64,000 nucleotides of DNA, from the NCBI RefSeq assembly GCF_000181495.1, contig NZ_ABCF01000004.1, positions 1-64,000 on the forward strand, given 5' to 3'. Of this stretch, positions 25,329 through 34,287 are shown piece after piece (within the stretch, counting starts at the first letter, position 1; the number at the start of each line of letters is the position of its first letter). The stretch comes from Bacillus sp. SG-1 (lineage in GTDB: Bacteria > Bacillota > Bacilli > Bacillales > Bacillaceae_B). The translations under genes were made by a program, and so were the position numbers. Under the pieces are notes generated by a model that did no database searches, had not been told where the DNA came from, and was given only the letters and a program-made list of their open reading frames with translations.

Positions 25329-26819
25329 TTGAATAATTTCAAATCGTTAGGTATCTCCGAAGCTGTCATAGAAAGACTGCAGAAAGAGAATGTTACAACC
25401 CCGACCCCCATTCAGGAAAAAGCCATTCCTGCTGTCATAAAGGGTAAAGATGTTATAGCTCAGGCACAGACAGGGACCGGGAAAACCCTTGCATTTATCT
25501 TACCAATCATCGAAAATTTTGATTTTAACCAGCAAAGTATACAGGCTCTAATTGTTACCCCGACAAGAGAACTTGCCCTTCAAATTACGGAAGAGGTCCG
25601 CAAGCTGATCCGTCATATTGAAGGCATCAGTGTTCTGCCTGTGTATGGCGGACAGGATGTTGAAAAGCAGCTTAATAAACTCAGAAAAAATGTCGGCATT
25701 GTAGTAGGAACACCAGGAAGGATACTTGATCATATCGGCAGAGGAACCATTGATCTGTCAGAATTGAATTCCCTCGTTTTGGATGAAGCCGACCAAATGC
25801 TTCATATCGGATTTTTAAAAGAAGTGGAAATGATTATCAGGGAAACACCAAAAACACGACAAACTCTTCTGTTTTCAGCTACGATACCTGATGAAATTAA
25901 AACACTCGCGAAAAAGCATATGAAAAGCCCTGAGTATATCAGTGTTGAACGGAAACAGGGGCCTGCCAAAAGTGTTGAACAGAAAGCAGTCTTTGTAAAC
26001 GACAGAGCAAAACAGGCAACCCTTATCGAAATGATAAAAGAATATCGGCCTTATCTTGCCGTCATCTTCTGCCGGACGAAACGAAGAGTGACCAAACTTT
26101 ACGAAGCTCTGGCTTCCGAGGGCTTTATGTGCGATGAGTTACACGGTGACCTATCGCAGGCCAAACGTGAAAAAGTAATGAAGCGATTCAGGGATGCTGA
26201 GTTTCAGTTGTTAATCGCGACTGATGTGGCTGCCAGAGGACTAGATGTGGAAGGAATCACTCATGTATTCAACTACGATATACCTGAAGATGCCGACAGT
26301 TATGTTCATCGAATCGGAAGGACAGGGCGAGCAGGCGAAAAAGGGCTTGCAGTCACATTCTATTCTCCTCAACAAAAAGATCAGCTTGCTGAAATTGAAA
26401 AAGAGTTAAACATACGACTGCCAAAACAGAATATCGGCAATATCATCGACAGAGATGACACAGAAAAAAGGAAGCCTAAAAAAGCCGCTTCCAGGAAAGA
26501 ACATACCTCAAGAGACAAAAAGCCGCGGGAAGATAGAAAAGGGAGCAGAAGCAAACAAGAAAATCACTCCCGAAATGGCAAGGGCAAAAAGGGTGAAGCT
26601 GCTGATTCGACCAGGAGCAGCCAAAAACCAAAAACATCCTCAAAGCCGAAAAAGCGATCAAATATGCTCGAAGCCAAAGAAGTCAAACGCGGAGCACTTC
26701 ATAAATTTGCCGATAAAAATTCAGGCGGCAAAAACAAAAGAGGAAGCACCTCCAAAAGCAGCGCAGAAGGCAGAAGAGGCCGCAGCTCCTCAGGATTAAA
26801 AAATAAGCGAAATAAGTAA
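25329..26819 (+). CDS. DEAD-box ATP-dependent RNA helicase
   Basis: A 496-residue DEAD-box helicase. The Q motif region (TPTPIQEKAIP), Walker A AQTGTGKT, VTPTRELA, DEAD (VLDEADQML), SAT (LFSATIPDE) and motif VI HRIGRTGRAG are all present. The last 120 residues are a very basic low-complexity tail (Lys/Arg/Ser-rich), as in CshA-like RNA helicases that unwind structured RNA in cold or in the degradosome. Which Csh paralogue it is cannot be settled. It starts at TTG 25329 after AGGGACAG. A terminator follows. Confidence 0.9.
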   Translation: MNNFKSLGISEAVIERLQKENVTTPTPIQEKAIPAVIKGKDVIAQAQTGTGKTLAFILPIIENFDFNQQSIQALIVTPTRELALQITEEVRKLIRHIEGISVLPVYGGQDVEKQLNKLRKNVGIVVGTPGRILDHIGRGTIDLSELNSLVLDEADQMLHIGFLKEVEMIIRETPKTRQTLLFSATIPDEIKTLAKKHMKSPEYISVERKQGPAKSVEQKAVFVNDRAKQATLIEMIKEYRPYLAVIFCRTKRRVTKLYEALASEGFMCDELHGDLSQAKREKVMKRFRDAEFQLLIATDVAARGLDVEGITHVFNYDIPEDADSYVHRIGRTGRAGEKGLAVTFYSPQQKDQLAEIEKELNIRLPKQNIGNIIDRDDTEKRKPKKAASRKEHTSRDKKPREDRKGSRSKQENHSRNGKGKKGEAADSTRSSQKPKTSSKPKKRSNMLEAKEVKRGALHKFADKNSGGKNKRGSTSKSSAEGRRGRSSSGLKNKRNK

Positions 26820-26823
26820 GAGG

Positions 26824-26861
26824 AAAGAGTATAAGTCCTTCAGGGGTTATACTCTTTTTCA
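26824..26861 (+). terminator. Rho-independent terminator
   Basis: AAAGAGTATAA and TTATACTCTTT pair around a 12-nt loop, followed by T residues, just after the helicase stop. Downstream (26866-26900) is a short family II fragment (GACCTCCTGCGGGATCC). Confidence 0.85.
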
Positions 26862-27003
26862 TTTATTGAAGTGGAAAGTATATGACCTCCTGCGGGATCC
26901 ATTTTTATCCTCATTTCACTTAGTGGAGGGTAATCCATCCATGAATAATAGAAGAATATCTGCTAAAATAGTAATCTAGTAAATCAACAGGAGAGATCAT
27001 TAA

Positions 27004-27765
27004 ATGAAAATAGTGTCTTGGAATGTCAACGGCATAAGGGCATGTGTAAAAAAAGGCTTTATGGACTTTTTCAAAGATGTCGATGCCGATATATTTTGTA
27101 TACAGGAATCAAAGCTTCAAGAGGGACAGATCCAGTTAGACTTGGAGAATTATCACCAATATTGGAATTATGCTGAGAGAAAAGGGTATTCAGGAACAGC
27201 CGTTTTCACGAAACAAGAACCGCTTTCCGTATCCTATGGCATTGGGGAAGATGATGATGAACCAGAGGGCCGTTGCATTACATTGGAGTTTGAGGATTTC
27301 TACCTCCTGAATGTCTATACACCCAACTCCAAGAGGGACCTTTCCCGGTTAGAGGACAGGCTTCATTGGGAAGAACGAGTAAGAGCGTATATCAAGGAAC
27401 TTGATGAGATCAAACCAGTCATTTATTGCGGCGACTTGAATGTCGCTCATAATGAGATTGATCTTCGCAATCCAAAATCCAATCATGGGAATTCCGGCTT
27501 CACTACAGAAGAAAGAGAGAAGATGAGCACTCTTCTTAATGAAGGTTTTGTTGATAGTTTCAGGCACCTCTACCCTGAGAAGGATCAGTCCTACACCTGG
27601 TGGTCGTATATGAGCAAGGTCCGGGAAAGGAACATTGGATGGAGAATTGACTACTTTATTGTTTCTGATAGATTAAAAGATTCATTGAAGGATGCCGGCA
27701 TGCATACCGATGTTCTTGGCAGTGACCATTGTCCTGTATATATCGAGATAGATTTTAAAAAATGA
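27004..27765 (+). CDS. exoA: Exodeoxyribonuclease III
   Basis: A 253-residue class II AP endonuclease / 3'-5' exonuclease of the ExoA/Xth family, acting in base-excision repair. The conserved residues are visible: SWNVNGIRAC near the start, the metal Glu in FCIQESKLQ, the catalytic Asp and Asn in YCGDLNVAHNEID and the terminal SDHCPV. CAGGAGAGATC precedes the ATG. It converges on the epimerase-like gene, with which it shares a bidirectional terminator. Confidence 0.95.
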   Translation: MKIVSWNVNGIRACVKKGFMDFFKDVDADIFCIQESKLQEGQIQLDLENYHQYWNYAERKGYSGTAVFTKQEPLSVSYGIGEDDDEPEGRCITLEFEDFYLLNVYTPNSKRDLSRLEDRLHWEERVRAYIKELDEIKPVIYCGDLNVAHNEIDLRNPKSNHGNSGFTTEEREKMSTLLNEGFVDSFRHLYPEKDQSYTWWSYMSKVRERNIGWRIDYFIVSDRLKDSLKDAGMHTDVLGSDHCPVYIEIDFKK

Positions 27766-27791
27766 TCTGTGTTTTCACAGATCATTTTTCG
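27762..27791. terminator. Bidirectional terminator between convergent genes
   Basis: AAAATGATCTGTG and CACAGATCATTTTT pair around TTTT. It overlaps both gene ends, with A and T runs for both strands. Confidence 0.8.
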
Positions 27792-28201
27792 TTGGGATAA
27801 TCACAGTATTCAATGATGGTCCCTTCGGTATCAGCAGGGTTGAGATAGATAAGACGCCGCCCATGTTTATTGATCCTCAAAGTATCCTCCAACGTACGAA
27901 TTCCCTGATCCTTTAATTCAATCAGAGCTTCATCCAAATTGCCGACTCTATAAGCTACATGATGCACACCCTTGCCTTTCTGTCTGATAAAGCGGGCGAT
28001 GGGGGAAGTGGTGTTATTTGTCGGTGACAGCAGCTCGAAACGGTCGCCATTTAACTCGATGACAGCTATTTCACTTTCCACACCAACCGCATCACTTCGG
28101 TACCGATCAACCAATACGCCTCCCAGTACATTCGTATAAATATGTATACTGTTTTCCATATCCCTGACCGCTATTCCGATATGGTCTAATATTTTTTCCA
28201 T
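27782..28201 (-). CDS. Methylmalonyl-CoA epimerase-like VOC protein
   Basis: A 139-residue VOC-fold protein. It starts MEKILDHIGIAVRDMENSI, with the metal ligand His in DHIGIAV, and has VHHVAYRVGNLDEAL and the late glutamate ligand in GTIIEYCDY. This pattern matches methylmalonyl-CoA epimerase, which converts the S to the R form in propionate and branched-chain catabolism. The mutase genes are not in the window, so the assignment rests on sequence alone. AAGGAGTGAT precedes the start on the minus strand. Confidence 0.8.
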   Translation of the reverse strand: MEKILDHIGIAVRDMENSIHIYTNVLGGVLVDRYRSDAVGVESEIAVIELNGDRFELLSPTNNTTSPIARFIRQKGKGVHHVAYRVGNLDEALIELKDQGIRTLEDTLRINKHGRRLIYLNPADTEGTIIEYCDYPNEK

Positions 28202-28245
28202 ACGATCACTCCTTTCCGTTTATTCTACTATATAAAAGATTTCTC

Positions 28246-28283
28246 TCAAAAAAAAAGAGACTGCAGAATGCACAGTCCCTGAG
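28246..28283 (-). terminator. Minus-strand terminator
   Basis: Read on the minus strand, GGGACTGTGC and GCAGTCTC pair, followed by T9. It lies 4 bp beyond the small membrane-protein gene at 28287. Confidence 0.75.
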
Positions 28284-28286
28284 AGA

Positions 28287-28490
28287 TTAGCAACGCTTTC
28301 TGTACAGCAAGGCTTTTATGGCCAGGAAAATGATGATCAAGGCGAAGACGATTATTATAATAACCGCAAACACCACTAACAACTTTACCAGCCCAGGGCC
28401 GAGAAAATATGCAGCTCCAGTACATAATACAAATAACAGAGCTAGTCCTGCACCGATAGCCGCCAAAAACAACAACAGCGAATAATACAT
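28287..28490 (-). CDS. Small two-helix membrane protein
   Basis: A 67-residue hydrophobic protein with two transmembrane helices (YYSLLLFLAAIGAGLALLFVL and LVKLLVVFAVIIIIVFALII) and a short basic tail (LYRKRC). I do not recognise the family. A good GGAGGGGAGC site before ATG 28490 and a terminator directly downstream support a real gene. Upstream (28599 onward) is the long 53-bp repeat array. Confidence 0.7.
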   Translation of the reverse strand: MYYSLLLFLAAIGAGLALLFVLCTGAAYFLGPGLVKLLVVFAVIIIIVFALIIIFLAIKALLYRKRC

Positions 28491-28598
28491 ATTGCTCCCC
28501 TCCTTACTATCAGATTATGCTTTTCAGAGGAGATTGCTTGGTCATGTATCTACTATCTAAAATTAAGTTTCTTTTTCTTTTGAATTTTGATAGATTGC

Positions 28599-29446
28599 GA
28601 GCTAATCGACACATCGAGATCCATTTTCCGGAGGGATGCTGGTCTGTTTAGGAGCTAATCAAGCCAGTGAGATTCAACTTTCGAAGGGATGTTGGTCTGT
28701 TTAGGAGCTAATCAGGCCAGTGAGATTCAACTTTCGAAGGGATTGTGGTCTGTTTAAGAGCTAATCAGGCCAGTGAGGTCCATTTTTCGAAGGGATGTTG
28801 GGCCGTTTAGGAGCTAATCGAACCAGTGAGATTCAATTTTCGAAGGGATTTTGGTCTGTTTAAGAGCTAATCAGGCCAGTGAGATTCATTTTCTGATGAG
28901 ATGTTGGCCTGTTTAGGTGCTAATCGGGCCAGTGAGATCCATTTTTTGAAGGGATGTTGGGTCGTTAAGGAGCTAATCAGGCCACTGAGATTCAATTTTC
29001 GAAGGGATGCTGGTCTGTTTAAGACCTAATCAAACCAGTGAGATCCATTTTTCGAAGGGATGTTGGTCTGTTTAGGAGCTAATCAGGCCAATGAGATCCA
29101 TTTTTTGAAGGAATGTTAGGTCGTTAAGGAGCTAATCAGGCCACTGAGATTCAATTTTCGAAGGGATGTTGGTCTGTTTAGGAGCTAATCAGGCTAGTGA
29201 GATTCAATCTTCGTAAGGATGTTGGTCTGATTAGGAGCTAATCAGGCCAGTGAGATTCAATCATTGATGGGATGTTGTACCGTTTAGGAACTAATCAGAC
29301 CACTGAGATTCAATATTCGCAAGGATGTTGGTCTGATTAGAAGCTAATCAAACCAGTGAGATTCATTTTCCGAAGAGGTGTTGAGCCGTTAAGGAGGTAA
29401 CCGAACCATTGATCTCCACTATCAGAAGGACTAATCATGCCATTGT
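28599..29446. repeat. Phased 53-bp tandem array (array 3, about 16 units)
   Basis: Units of the type GAGCTAATCAGGCCAGTGAG ... GGGATGTTGGTCTGTTTAG start at 28599, 28652, 28705, 28758 and 28811, and so on to 29341 and 29394. All lie on an exact 53-bp grid with no net insertion or deletion, although units differ at many positions. Each unit has AGGCCA facing TGGTCT at 26 bp. TGGTCTGTTTAG with the next CTAATCAGGCCA forms a near-palindrome around GAG. Because 53 is not a multiple of 3 and stops occur in all frames, it is not coding. Decayed units continue to about 29500. Confidence 0.9.
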
Positions 29447-29576
29447 GATGCAATAACCAATAAGATGTTAGGCCATAAACAAAGTAATCGGAACTCCAAG
29501 ATCCAATTTCAGTAATTGCCCAGAAGGGACAAGCATATGTTGAAGTAAAGTCTTTTATAAGAAAGGGATAAGAGTA

Positions 29577-30503
29577 ATGGGTGCATTAAATTCCAAGATG
29601 GCTGCTTCATTATATGCAGGGATGGCAATCTTTTTCTGGGGTGTTTCCTTTGTTTCAGCTAAAGTGGTATTGGATAAACTCGATCCCTTTACTTTAGTGA
29701 CTTTTCGTTTTGGAATAGGAGCCGTATTTTTGTTGATGATCGTATTGCTCAATGGAGAGAGAATGCGCTTCCCACTTAATTATTTTCCTCATCTATTCAT
29801 CCTGGCAATCCTCGGAACGTTCTGCCACCAGCTGCTGCAAACGACGTCACTTATTTTCATCGATGCTTCTTCAGCCGGCTGGCTGATCTCGGTAACACCT
29901 GTTTTCACCGTCTTTCTGTCCATGATTTTTTTACATGAGAAAATGAACTTCCGGAAAGCTATCGGAATAATTACCGCTATCATCGGAGTTTTCATGGTCA
30001 CGACGGCCGGCGCAGAAAACCGATTTGAGTTTGGCTTGAACTTTGGTTTTTTCTTGATGCTCTTAAGCACGTTAAATTGGGCTGTCTACACGGTCTTGTT
30101 AAAAAGTTTAAAGATTCCTCTCCGGCCTACTGTGCTTACATTTTATATCACTCTGATCGGCTTCATTGTCAGCACTCCATTCATTATAAGGAATCATGGA
30201 TGGGAGAGGCTGCCTGACTTATCAACGGTTGAATGGGGACACCTTATATTTTTAGGGGTATTTGTGTCAGGGACAGGCTATTGGTTCTGGGCTAAATCTT
30301 TGGAAGTGCTTCAGGCTTCCCAGGCAGGGGTCCTGATGTACTTGGAACCCATTGTTACTTTTTTGGCCGCCATCATCATTCTTCACGAAAAGGCGATGAT
30401 GATGAGCATAGCAGGAGGACTGATCATCATTGCCGGGGTAGCAGCCGTCAACGGTGATATCACGGGCCGCTTCAGACCACCTTCAATCCGTAACAAGCGA
30501 TAA
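29577..30503 (+). CDS. EamA/DMT family permease
   Basis: A 308-residue drug/metabolite transporter with ten predicted membrane helices in two EamA repeats. Repeat 1 starts ASLYAGMAIFFWGVSFVSAKVVL and repeat 2 starts around GFFLMLLSTLNWAVYTVLLK. The conserved end VLMYLEPIVTFLAAIIILHE is typical. Family members export amino acids, purines or other metabolites; the substrate is unknown. GAAAGGGATAAG precedes the ATG. A strong terminator follows. Confidence 0.88.
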   Translation: MGALNSKMAASLYAGMAIFFWGVSFVSAKVVLDKLDPFTLVTFRFGIGAVFLLMIVLLNGERMRFPLNYFPHLFILAILGTFCHQLLQTTSLIFIDASSAGWLISVTPVFTVFLSMIFLHEKMNFRKAIGIITAIIGVFMVTTAGAENRFEFGLNFGFFLMLLSTLNWAVYTVLLKSLKIPLRPTVLTFYITLIGFIVSTPFIIRNHGWERLPDLSTVEWGHLIFLGVFVSGTGYWFWAKSLEVLQASQAGVLMYLEPIVTFLAAIIILHEKAMMMSIAGGLIIIAGVAAVNGDITGRFRPPSIRNKR

Positions 30504-30506
30504 AAA

Positions 30507-30540
30507 AACAACAAGCGGCAAACACCGCTTGTTGTTTTCA
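30507..30540 (+). terminator. Rho-independent terminator
   Basis: AACAACAAGCGG and CCGCTTGTTGTT form a perfect 12-bp stem with a 6-8-nt loop and a T-rich tail, just after the DMT gene. Confidence 0.88.
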
Positions 30541-30548
30541 TTAAATAA

Positions 30549-30739
30549 CGCTGTTTTCGTATATATTGTTGCTCTCGGTAAAATCCAAAGAGCCGGATTT
30601 TTCCCTTGGAGACAAGGTCTTTTTTCTCTGAATAAGGTGAATTAGTTCTTTTCTTCTTGTTTATCAGCTATTTTTAGTTAATTAAGTAAGTATTTTTTAT
30701 AGTTCGTATTAAATAGCAACAAAGTTTACGAAAAGAGCC
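30549..30739. mobile_element. MITE family I, complete 191-bp copy (reverse orientation)
   Basis: It begins CGCTGTTTTCGTATATATTG and ends AAGTTTACGAAAAGAGCC. It is flanked by the exact 8-bp repeat TTAAATAA (30541-30548 and 30740-30747). The right duplication includes the stop codon of the minus-strand transporter gene. Length and ends are identical in plan to the 23.2-kb copy. Confidence 0.9.
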
Positions 30740-32062
30740 TTAAATAAAGAGCAATCCCAACGAGATGACAATGCCACTGACGATCAGTGTGATGGTACAG
30801 AAGCCCATGATATCTTTCGCTTTCAACCCTGCAATCGCAAGTGCGGGAAGAGCCCAAAATGGCTGAATCATATTGGTCCATGCATCTCCCCAGGCAACAG
30901 CCATCGCCGTTTTCGCAGTCGAAACACCCAGGGTTTGGGCCGCATCAAGCATGACCGGCGCCTGGACAGCCCATTGTCCTCCTCCTGAAGGTACGAAGAA
31001 GTTGACAATTCCGGCGCTGAGGAAAGCAAAGAACGGGAAGGTGAATTCACTCGAAATGCTGACGAATCCTTCTGACATGACAGCTGCTAAGCCAGATGCC
31101 GTCATCATGCCCATGATCCCAGCATAAAAAGGGAACTGGATGATAATGCCGCTTGCACCTTTCACTGCCTCAATAACAGATTCCAAGAAACGTTTAGGCG
31201 TGCCATGGAAAAGAATGCCCAGGAATAAGAAAAGAAAGTTAACTATATTTAGATTAAGAGCAAAACCGTTATTCACGAAATAATACACTAAGAAAGCTAT
31301 ACCAAGGACCGCCGTCAACAGAGAGACGATATAACTGTTTTCCAGCCTGTCAGCCGGAGTTTCCGCAATAGCAGCGGCAGTTTCCGTCGCAGACGTCTCT
31401 TCCTCGAGTATCTGCGCATCAACAACAACTGTATCTTTTTGTGACGGCATCATAAAACGGTTTAAAATCGGAATGATAATAAAAAGGGCGAGAACAATCG
31501 TTACATTGAACACAGCAAATATGGTTTCACTTGTAGGGATGACCCCAATCAATTCCTGTGAGAAGTGTCCCTCTGTGGCAATCGTTAAAGGTATGGAGCC
31601 AGAAAATCCTCCATGCCAGACAAGAAAACCACTGTAAGCGCTTGCAATTAAAAGCCGGTAATCGACATTTTTAACTTTCTTGGCCAATTCTTTTGCAAAC
31701 AAGGCACCGATTACAAGGCCAAAGCCCCAATTCACCCAGCTGGCAATAATGGAAACAACCGTCACGATGATGATAGCCTGTGATGGAGATTTCGCGGAAG
31801 ATGCCAGTGCACCCAGGCCTTTCTTAAAAACAGGGCTGCTTGCCAATACATAACCGGTTACGAGTACCAGAACCATCTGCATGGAAAATGCGAGCAAATT
31901 CCAAAAGCCGTCTCCCCAGTACTGAACCATGTTCATAACGGAGCTGTCTGTGAAAATAAGCCCTAGTCCCAGAACGATGAATGTCAGAATTACAACAAAC
32001 AAAAAGGGATCAGGCAGATACCGCTGCATAATCCTGTTAAAGAATGAAATTAATTTTCCCAT
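30740..32062 (-). CDS. Short-chain fatty acid transporter, AtoE family
   Basis: A 440-residue membrane protein with about ten helices. It resembles AtoE: it starts ISFFNRIMQRYLPDPFLFVVILT and contains ASWVNWGFGLVIGALFAKELAKK, WHGGFSGSIPLTIATEGH and FFVPSGGGQWAVQAP. Members import short-chain fatty acids such as butyrate or acetoacetate. AAGGAGGAAATGCA lies before the minus-strand ATG. The stop codon is inside a MITE target duplication, so the 3' untranslated region is MITE-derived. Confidence 0.85.
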   Translation of the reverse strand: MGKLISFFNRIMQRYLPDPFLFVVILTFIVLGLGLIFTDSSVMNMVQYWGDGFWNLLAFSMQMVLVLVTGYVLASSPVFKKGLGALASSAKSPSQAIIIVTVVSIIASWVNWGFGLVIGALFAKELAKKVKNVDYRLLIASAYSGFLVWHGGFSGSIPLTIATEGHFSQELIGVIPTSETIFAVFNVTIVLALFIIIPILNRFMMPSQKDTVVVDAQILEEETSATETAAAIAETPADRLENSYIVSLLTAVLGIAFLVYYFVNNGFALNLNIVNFLFLFLGILFHGTPKRFLESVIEAVKGASGIIIQFPFYAGIMGMMTASGLAAVMSEGFVSISSEFTFPFFAFLSAGIVNFFVPSGGGQWAVQAPVMLDAAQTLGVSTAKTAMAVAWGDAWTNMIQPFWALPALAIAGLKAKDIMGFCTITLIVSGIVISLGLLFI

Positions 32063-32217
32063 TGCATTTCCTCCTTTGATAGTAGTTCATTCTAGTACCT
32101 ACTAATATACTAAATCATTTACAATTATTCCAGAAAAATCAAAATAATGAGTCGATTAATAGTATACAAGGAAGGTTTACGTTACACTTTAGAAAACAGA
32201 AGTAATTGGAGGCAAGC

Positions 32218-32994
32218 ATGGAGCATCATAATAATCCGCAATCAAGAGATGAAGATGAAAAGGAATTCTTCAGTGAAGAACCTGATATAGAAGATTTTTT
32301 TATGGAAGAAGAAGAATCGCCGGCCAAAAGCAAATTTCGATCATGGCTTGCAAAGATGATTGCATTTGCTATAGCTCTCAGTCTCGTTATCAGTGTGCTG
32401 GCTGTTTGGGTTAGAGTTTTCAATATGCCCTCATTCTCATTCCTCCCAAAATCAAACGAGCTTTCAAAGATTGAAAATATCCAGGATTACAAAAGGGCTG
32501 TCGTCACAATCGAAGGAAATGGGAGCAAGGGAACAGGTTTTAATATAGCTGAAGACGGTACTATCGTTACAAACCACCACGTCATTGAAAACATGGCACC
32601 CATAACCGTTGTGTTTCCAAATGGCGATATTATGCAGGCAGAGCTTGTTGAAGACTATCCAGACCTTGACATTGCAATACTGGACGTTGATGGCGAGGAC
32701 ATGCCTTACCTGGAAATCCAGGAAAAAAAGAAGGGGAAAAGCGGGGACTCCATTTATGTCATAGGCAATCCGCTTGCCTACCATCAAATCGTTATGGAAG
32801 GTTCCATCACGAAAGTAAGGGAGAGGTTATACCTATCTGCTCCTATTGAAAAAGGCAATAGCGGCAGCCCGGTCATCGACTCCGATGGAAAGGTGGTAGG
32901 AGTCGTGTATGCCATGACAATTCCTTCTATAGGAAGTAAAGAAAAGCCGGAAGGACTGGCTGTGCCGGTTGACAAAATCCCCGACCTTCCTTGA
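32218..32994 (+). CDS. Membrane-anchored trypsin-like serine protease (HtrA-like, no PDZ)
   Basis: A 258-residue protein: an acidic cytoplasmic N-terminus (about 1-45), one transmembrane helix (MIAFAIALSLVISVLAVWV) and then an S1-type protease domain outside the membrane. The catalytic triad is visible: His in TNHHVIEN, Asp in PDLDIAILD and Ser in EKGNSGSPVID. Unlike HtrA/DegP there is no PDZ domain after it. It probably works in envelope quality control or a specific cleavage. ATG 32218 is chosen because GGAGG lies 6 bp upstream; an in-frame TTG at 32206 precedes that site. Confidence 0.85.
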   Translation: MEHHNNPQSRDEDEKEFFSEEPDIEDFFMEEEESPAKSKFRSWLAKMIAFAIALSLVISVLAVWVRVFNMPSFSFLPKSNELSKIENIQDYKRAVVTIEGNGSKGTGFNIAEDGTIVTNHHVIENMAPITVVFPNGDIMQAELVEDYPDLDIAILDVDGEDMPYLEIQEKKKGKSGDSIYVIGNPLAYHQIVMEGSITKVRERLYLSAPIEKGNSGSPVIDSDGKVVGVVYAMTIPSIGSKEKPEGLAVPVDKIPDLP

Positions 32995-32999
32995 ATAAA

Positions 33000-33290
33000 C
33001 TACTTTTTCTTCATTTGAGAAATGACAAAAGCAAGCTCTTCATTTCCGTACATTTCTAAAACTGCAACTAAAGAGGGGAGGGGGATCTCCTCGGATTCTT
33101 CTTTCGGAATGGTAGCTTCAATAGCTTCTTTTAACAAAAGATTATTTCCTTGGTGGGGATATGCACGCGTATAAACTTCTGCTGGATCATAATCATGGTT
33201 GATGCACCACTGGGCAAATGCAAGGATCATCATTTTTTCATCCTGCTGATATTTCTCAATGATTTCTTTTTCAGACCATTGGCCATTCAT
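33000..33290 (-). CDS. Conserved hypothetical protein, 96 aa
   Basis: A 96-residue soluble acidic protein (MNGQWSEKEIIEKYQQDEKMM... MYGNEELAFVISQMKKK) without recognised motifs. The ATG follows GGAGGAAAAATCA on the minus strand. It converges on the protease gene with only 5 bp between the stop codons and no clear terminator. Function unknown. Confidence 0.7.
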   Translation of the reverse strand: MNGQWSEKEIIEKYQQDEKMMILAFAQWCINHDYDPAEVYTRAYPHQGNNLLLKEAIEATIPKEESEEIPLPSLVAVLEMYGNEELAFVISQMKKK

Positions 33291-33959
33291 TTGATTTTTC
33301 CTCCAATCTAAGGTGTGAATATTTCGAAAGTTTCCCGGGAAACCGCAGGATATGACAGTTTATCTGATGTTTATACACCTTTCCACAAACAACACCTGTT
33401 TCTGTTCCTTAATGGTACTATACAGCAAAAGATTTGTGTAATTTCGTCCGCTATTACTGTTCAGCCATTCTATTTTTTTCCTTTATTTGAAGTTTTCAGT
33501 TTTATTGTAAAGGGTAGAAACAATTGATTAAAAAATGACCTATGAAACGCAAGCGGGAAATATCGAAAAAGGTAAACAGTTTGATACTAATAGAAGCTGA
33601 ATGCTACACTAACAAAGCCTACGTCACTTAAAAAGAATCGGGGCTGCTGGAGATGTTAAAAAGCATGTTAGAACACTTAGGAATTCTCAGAGAAAAAAGT
33701 GCACTCGAAGACATAAAGCAAGCGGAATTCTCTGAATATATCGCGAAATACCCCTACAGAGAGAATTGCGGGTGAAGCGAGCTAAAATATCCATAACTGG
33801 ACGGTCACACTCGATGCGCCGTTCAGTTTCTAATAGTGCCTTTAGAATAATAAAGCTACAATCAGGAACTAATTATGGGTCTTTGGGTTGTTTACGTGTA
33901 TAATTGTTAAGGGTTTACCAGAAATTAATCTTAGAAGCAGCGAAAGGAATGCAATATAT
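33291..33959. other. Intergenic gap; one weak small frame
   Basis: No convincing gene. A 40-codon frame at 33653-33775 (MLKSMLEHLGILREKSALED and on) has GGAG directly touching the ATG, too close for a normal ribosome binding site, so I do not call it. The rest is AT-rich and may hold the promoter for the gene that follows. Confidence 0.4.
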
Positions 33960-34262
33960 ATGAAAATAACTGGACATACAGTTGAAAAAATTTAAGATCC
34001 AACAGGTATCTTGACTGGAAAGCGTTATGAGTATCTCTTAGATGTTGAAGTGCCTGAGGATGATGAGCTATATACTGAAAACGGGCTTATGATCAAAGCG
34101 ATTTATGCGGTTGATGAAAAGGGATCCCGTGTCGCTCAATACTACCTCATGGAAAAATCCACTGAAAAATATTTTGATTTCGAACTCGAAGAAGAGGAAG
34201 AAGAATCCATCCGTACATATATTGCCAAGCTTCACAATGCAGACAAATCAGAAGAAGCTTAA
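33960..34262 (+). pseudogene. DUF6509-like small protein interrupted by an in-frame stop
   Basis: Translation from ATG 33960 (AAAGGA upstream) gives MKITGHTVEKI, then a TAA (33993-33995), then in the same frame DPTGILTGKRYEYLLDVEVPEDDELYTENGL to the normal-looking end at 34262. The uninterrupted protein would be about 100 residues, acidic, of the DUF6509 type as I recall it. Either the first 11 codons are lost and translation restarts at TTG 34011, which has only a weak site, or the gene is dead, or one base is miscalled. It lies 25 bp before the DUF1292 gene. Confidence 0.6.
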
Positions 34263-34287
34263 GAATTGAGAATTGAAAGGAGAATGC

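Noticed and set aside
28599-29446. CRISPR array
   Set aside because: Units are contiguous without unique spacers, the whole 53-bp unit varies, and no cas genes are nearby.
33653-33775. 40-codon small protein
   Set aside because: GGAG touches the ATG directly, no homologue is recognised and no terminator follows, so it is not supportable.
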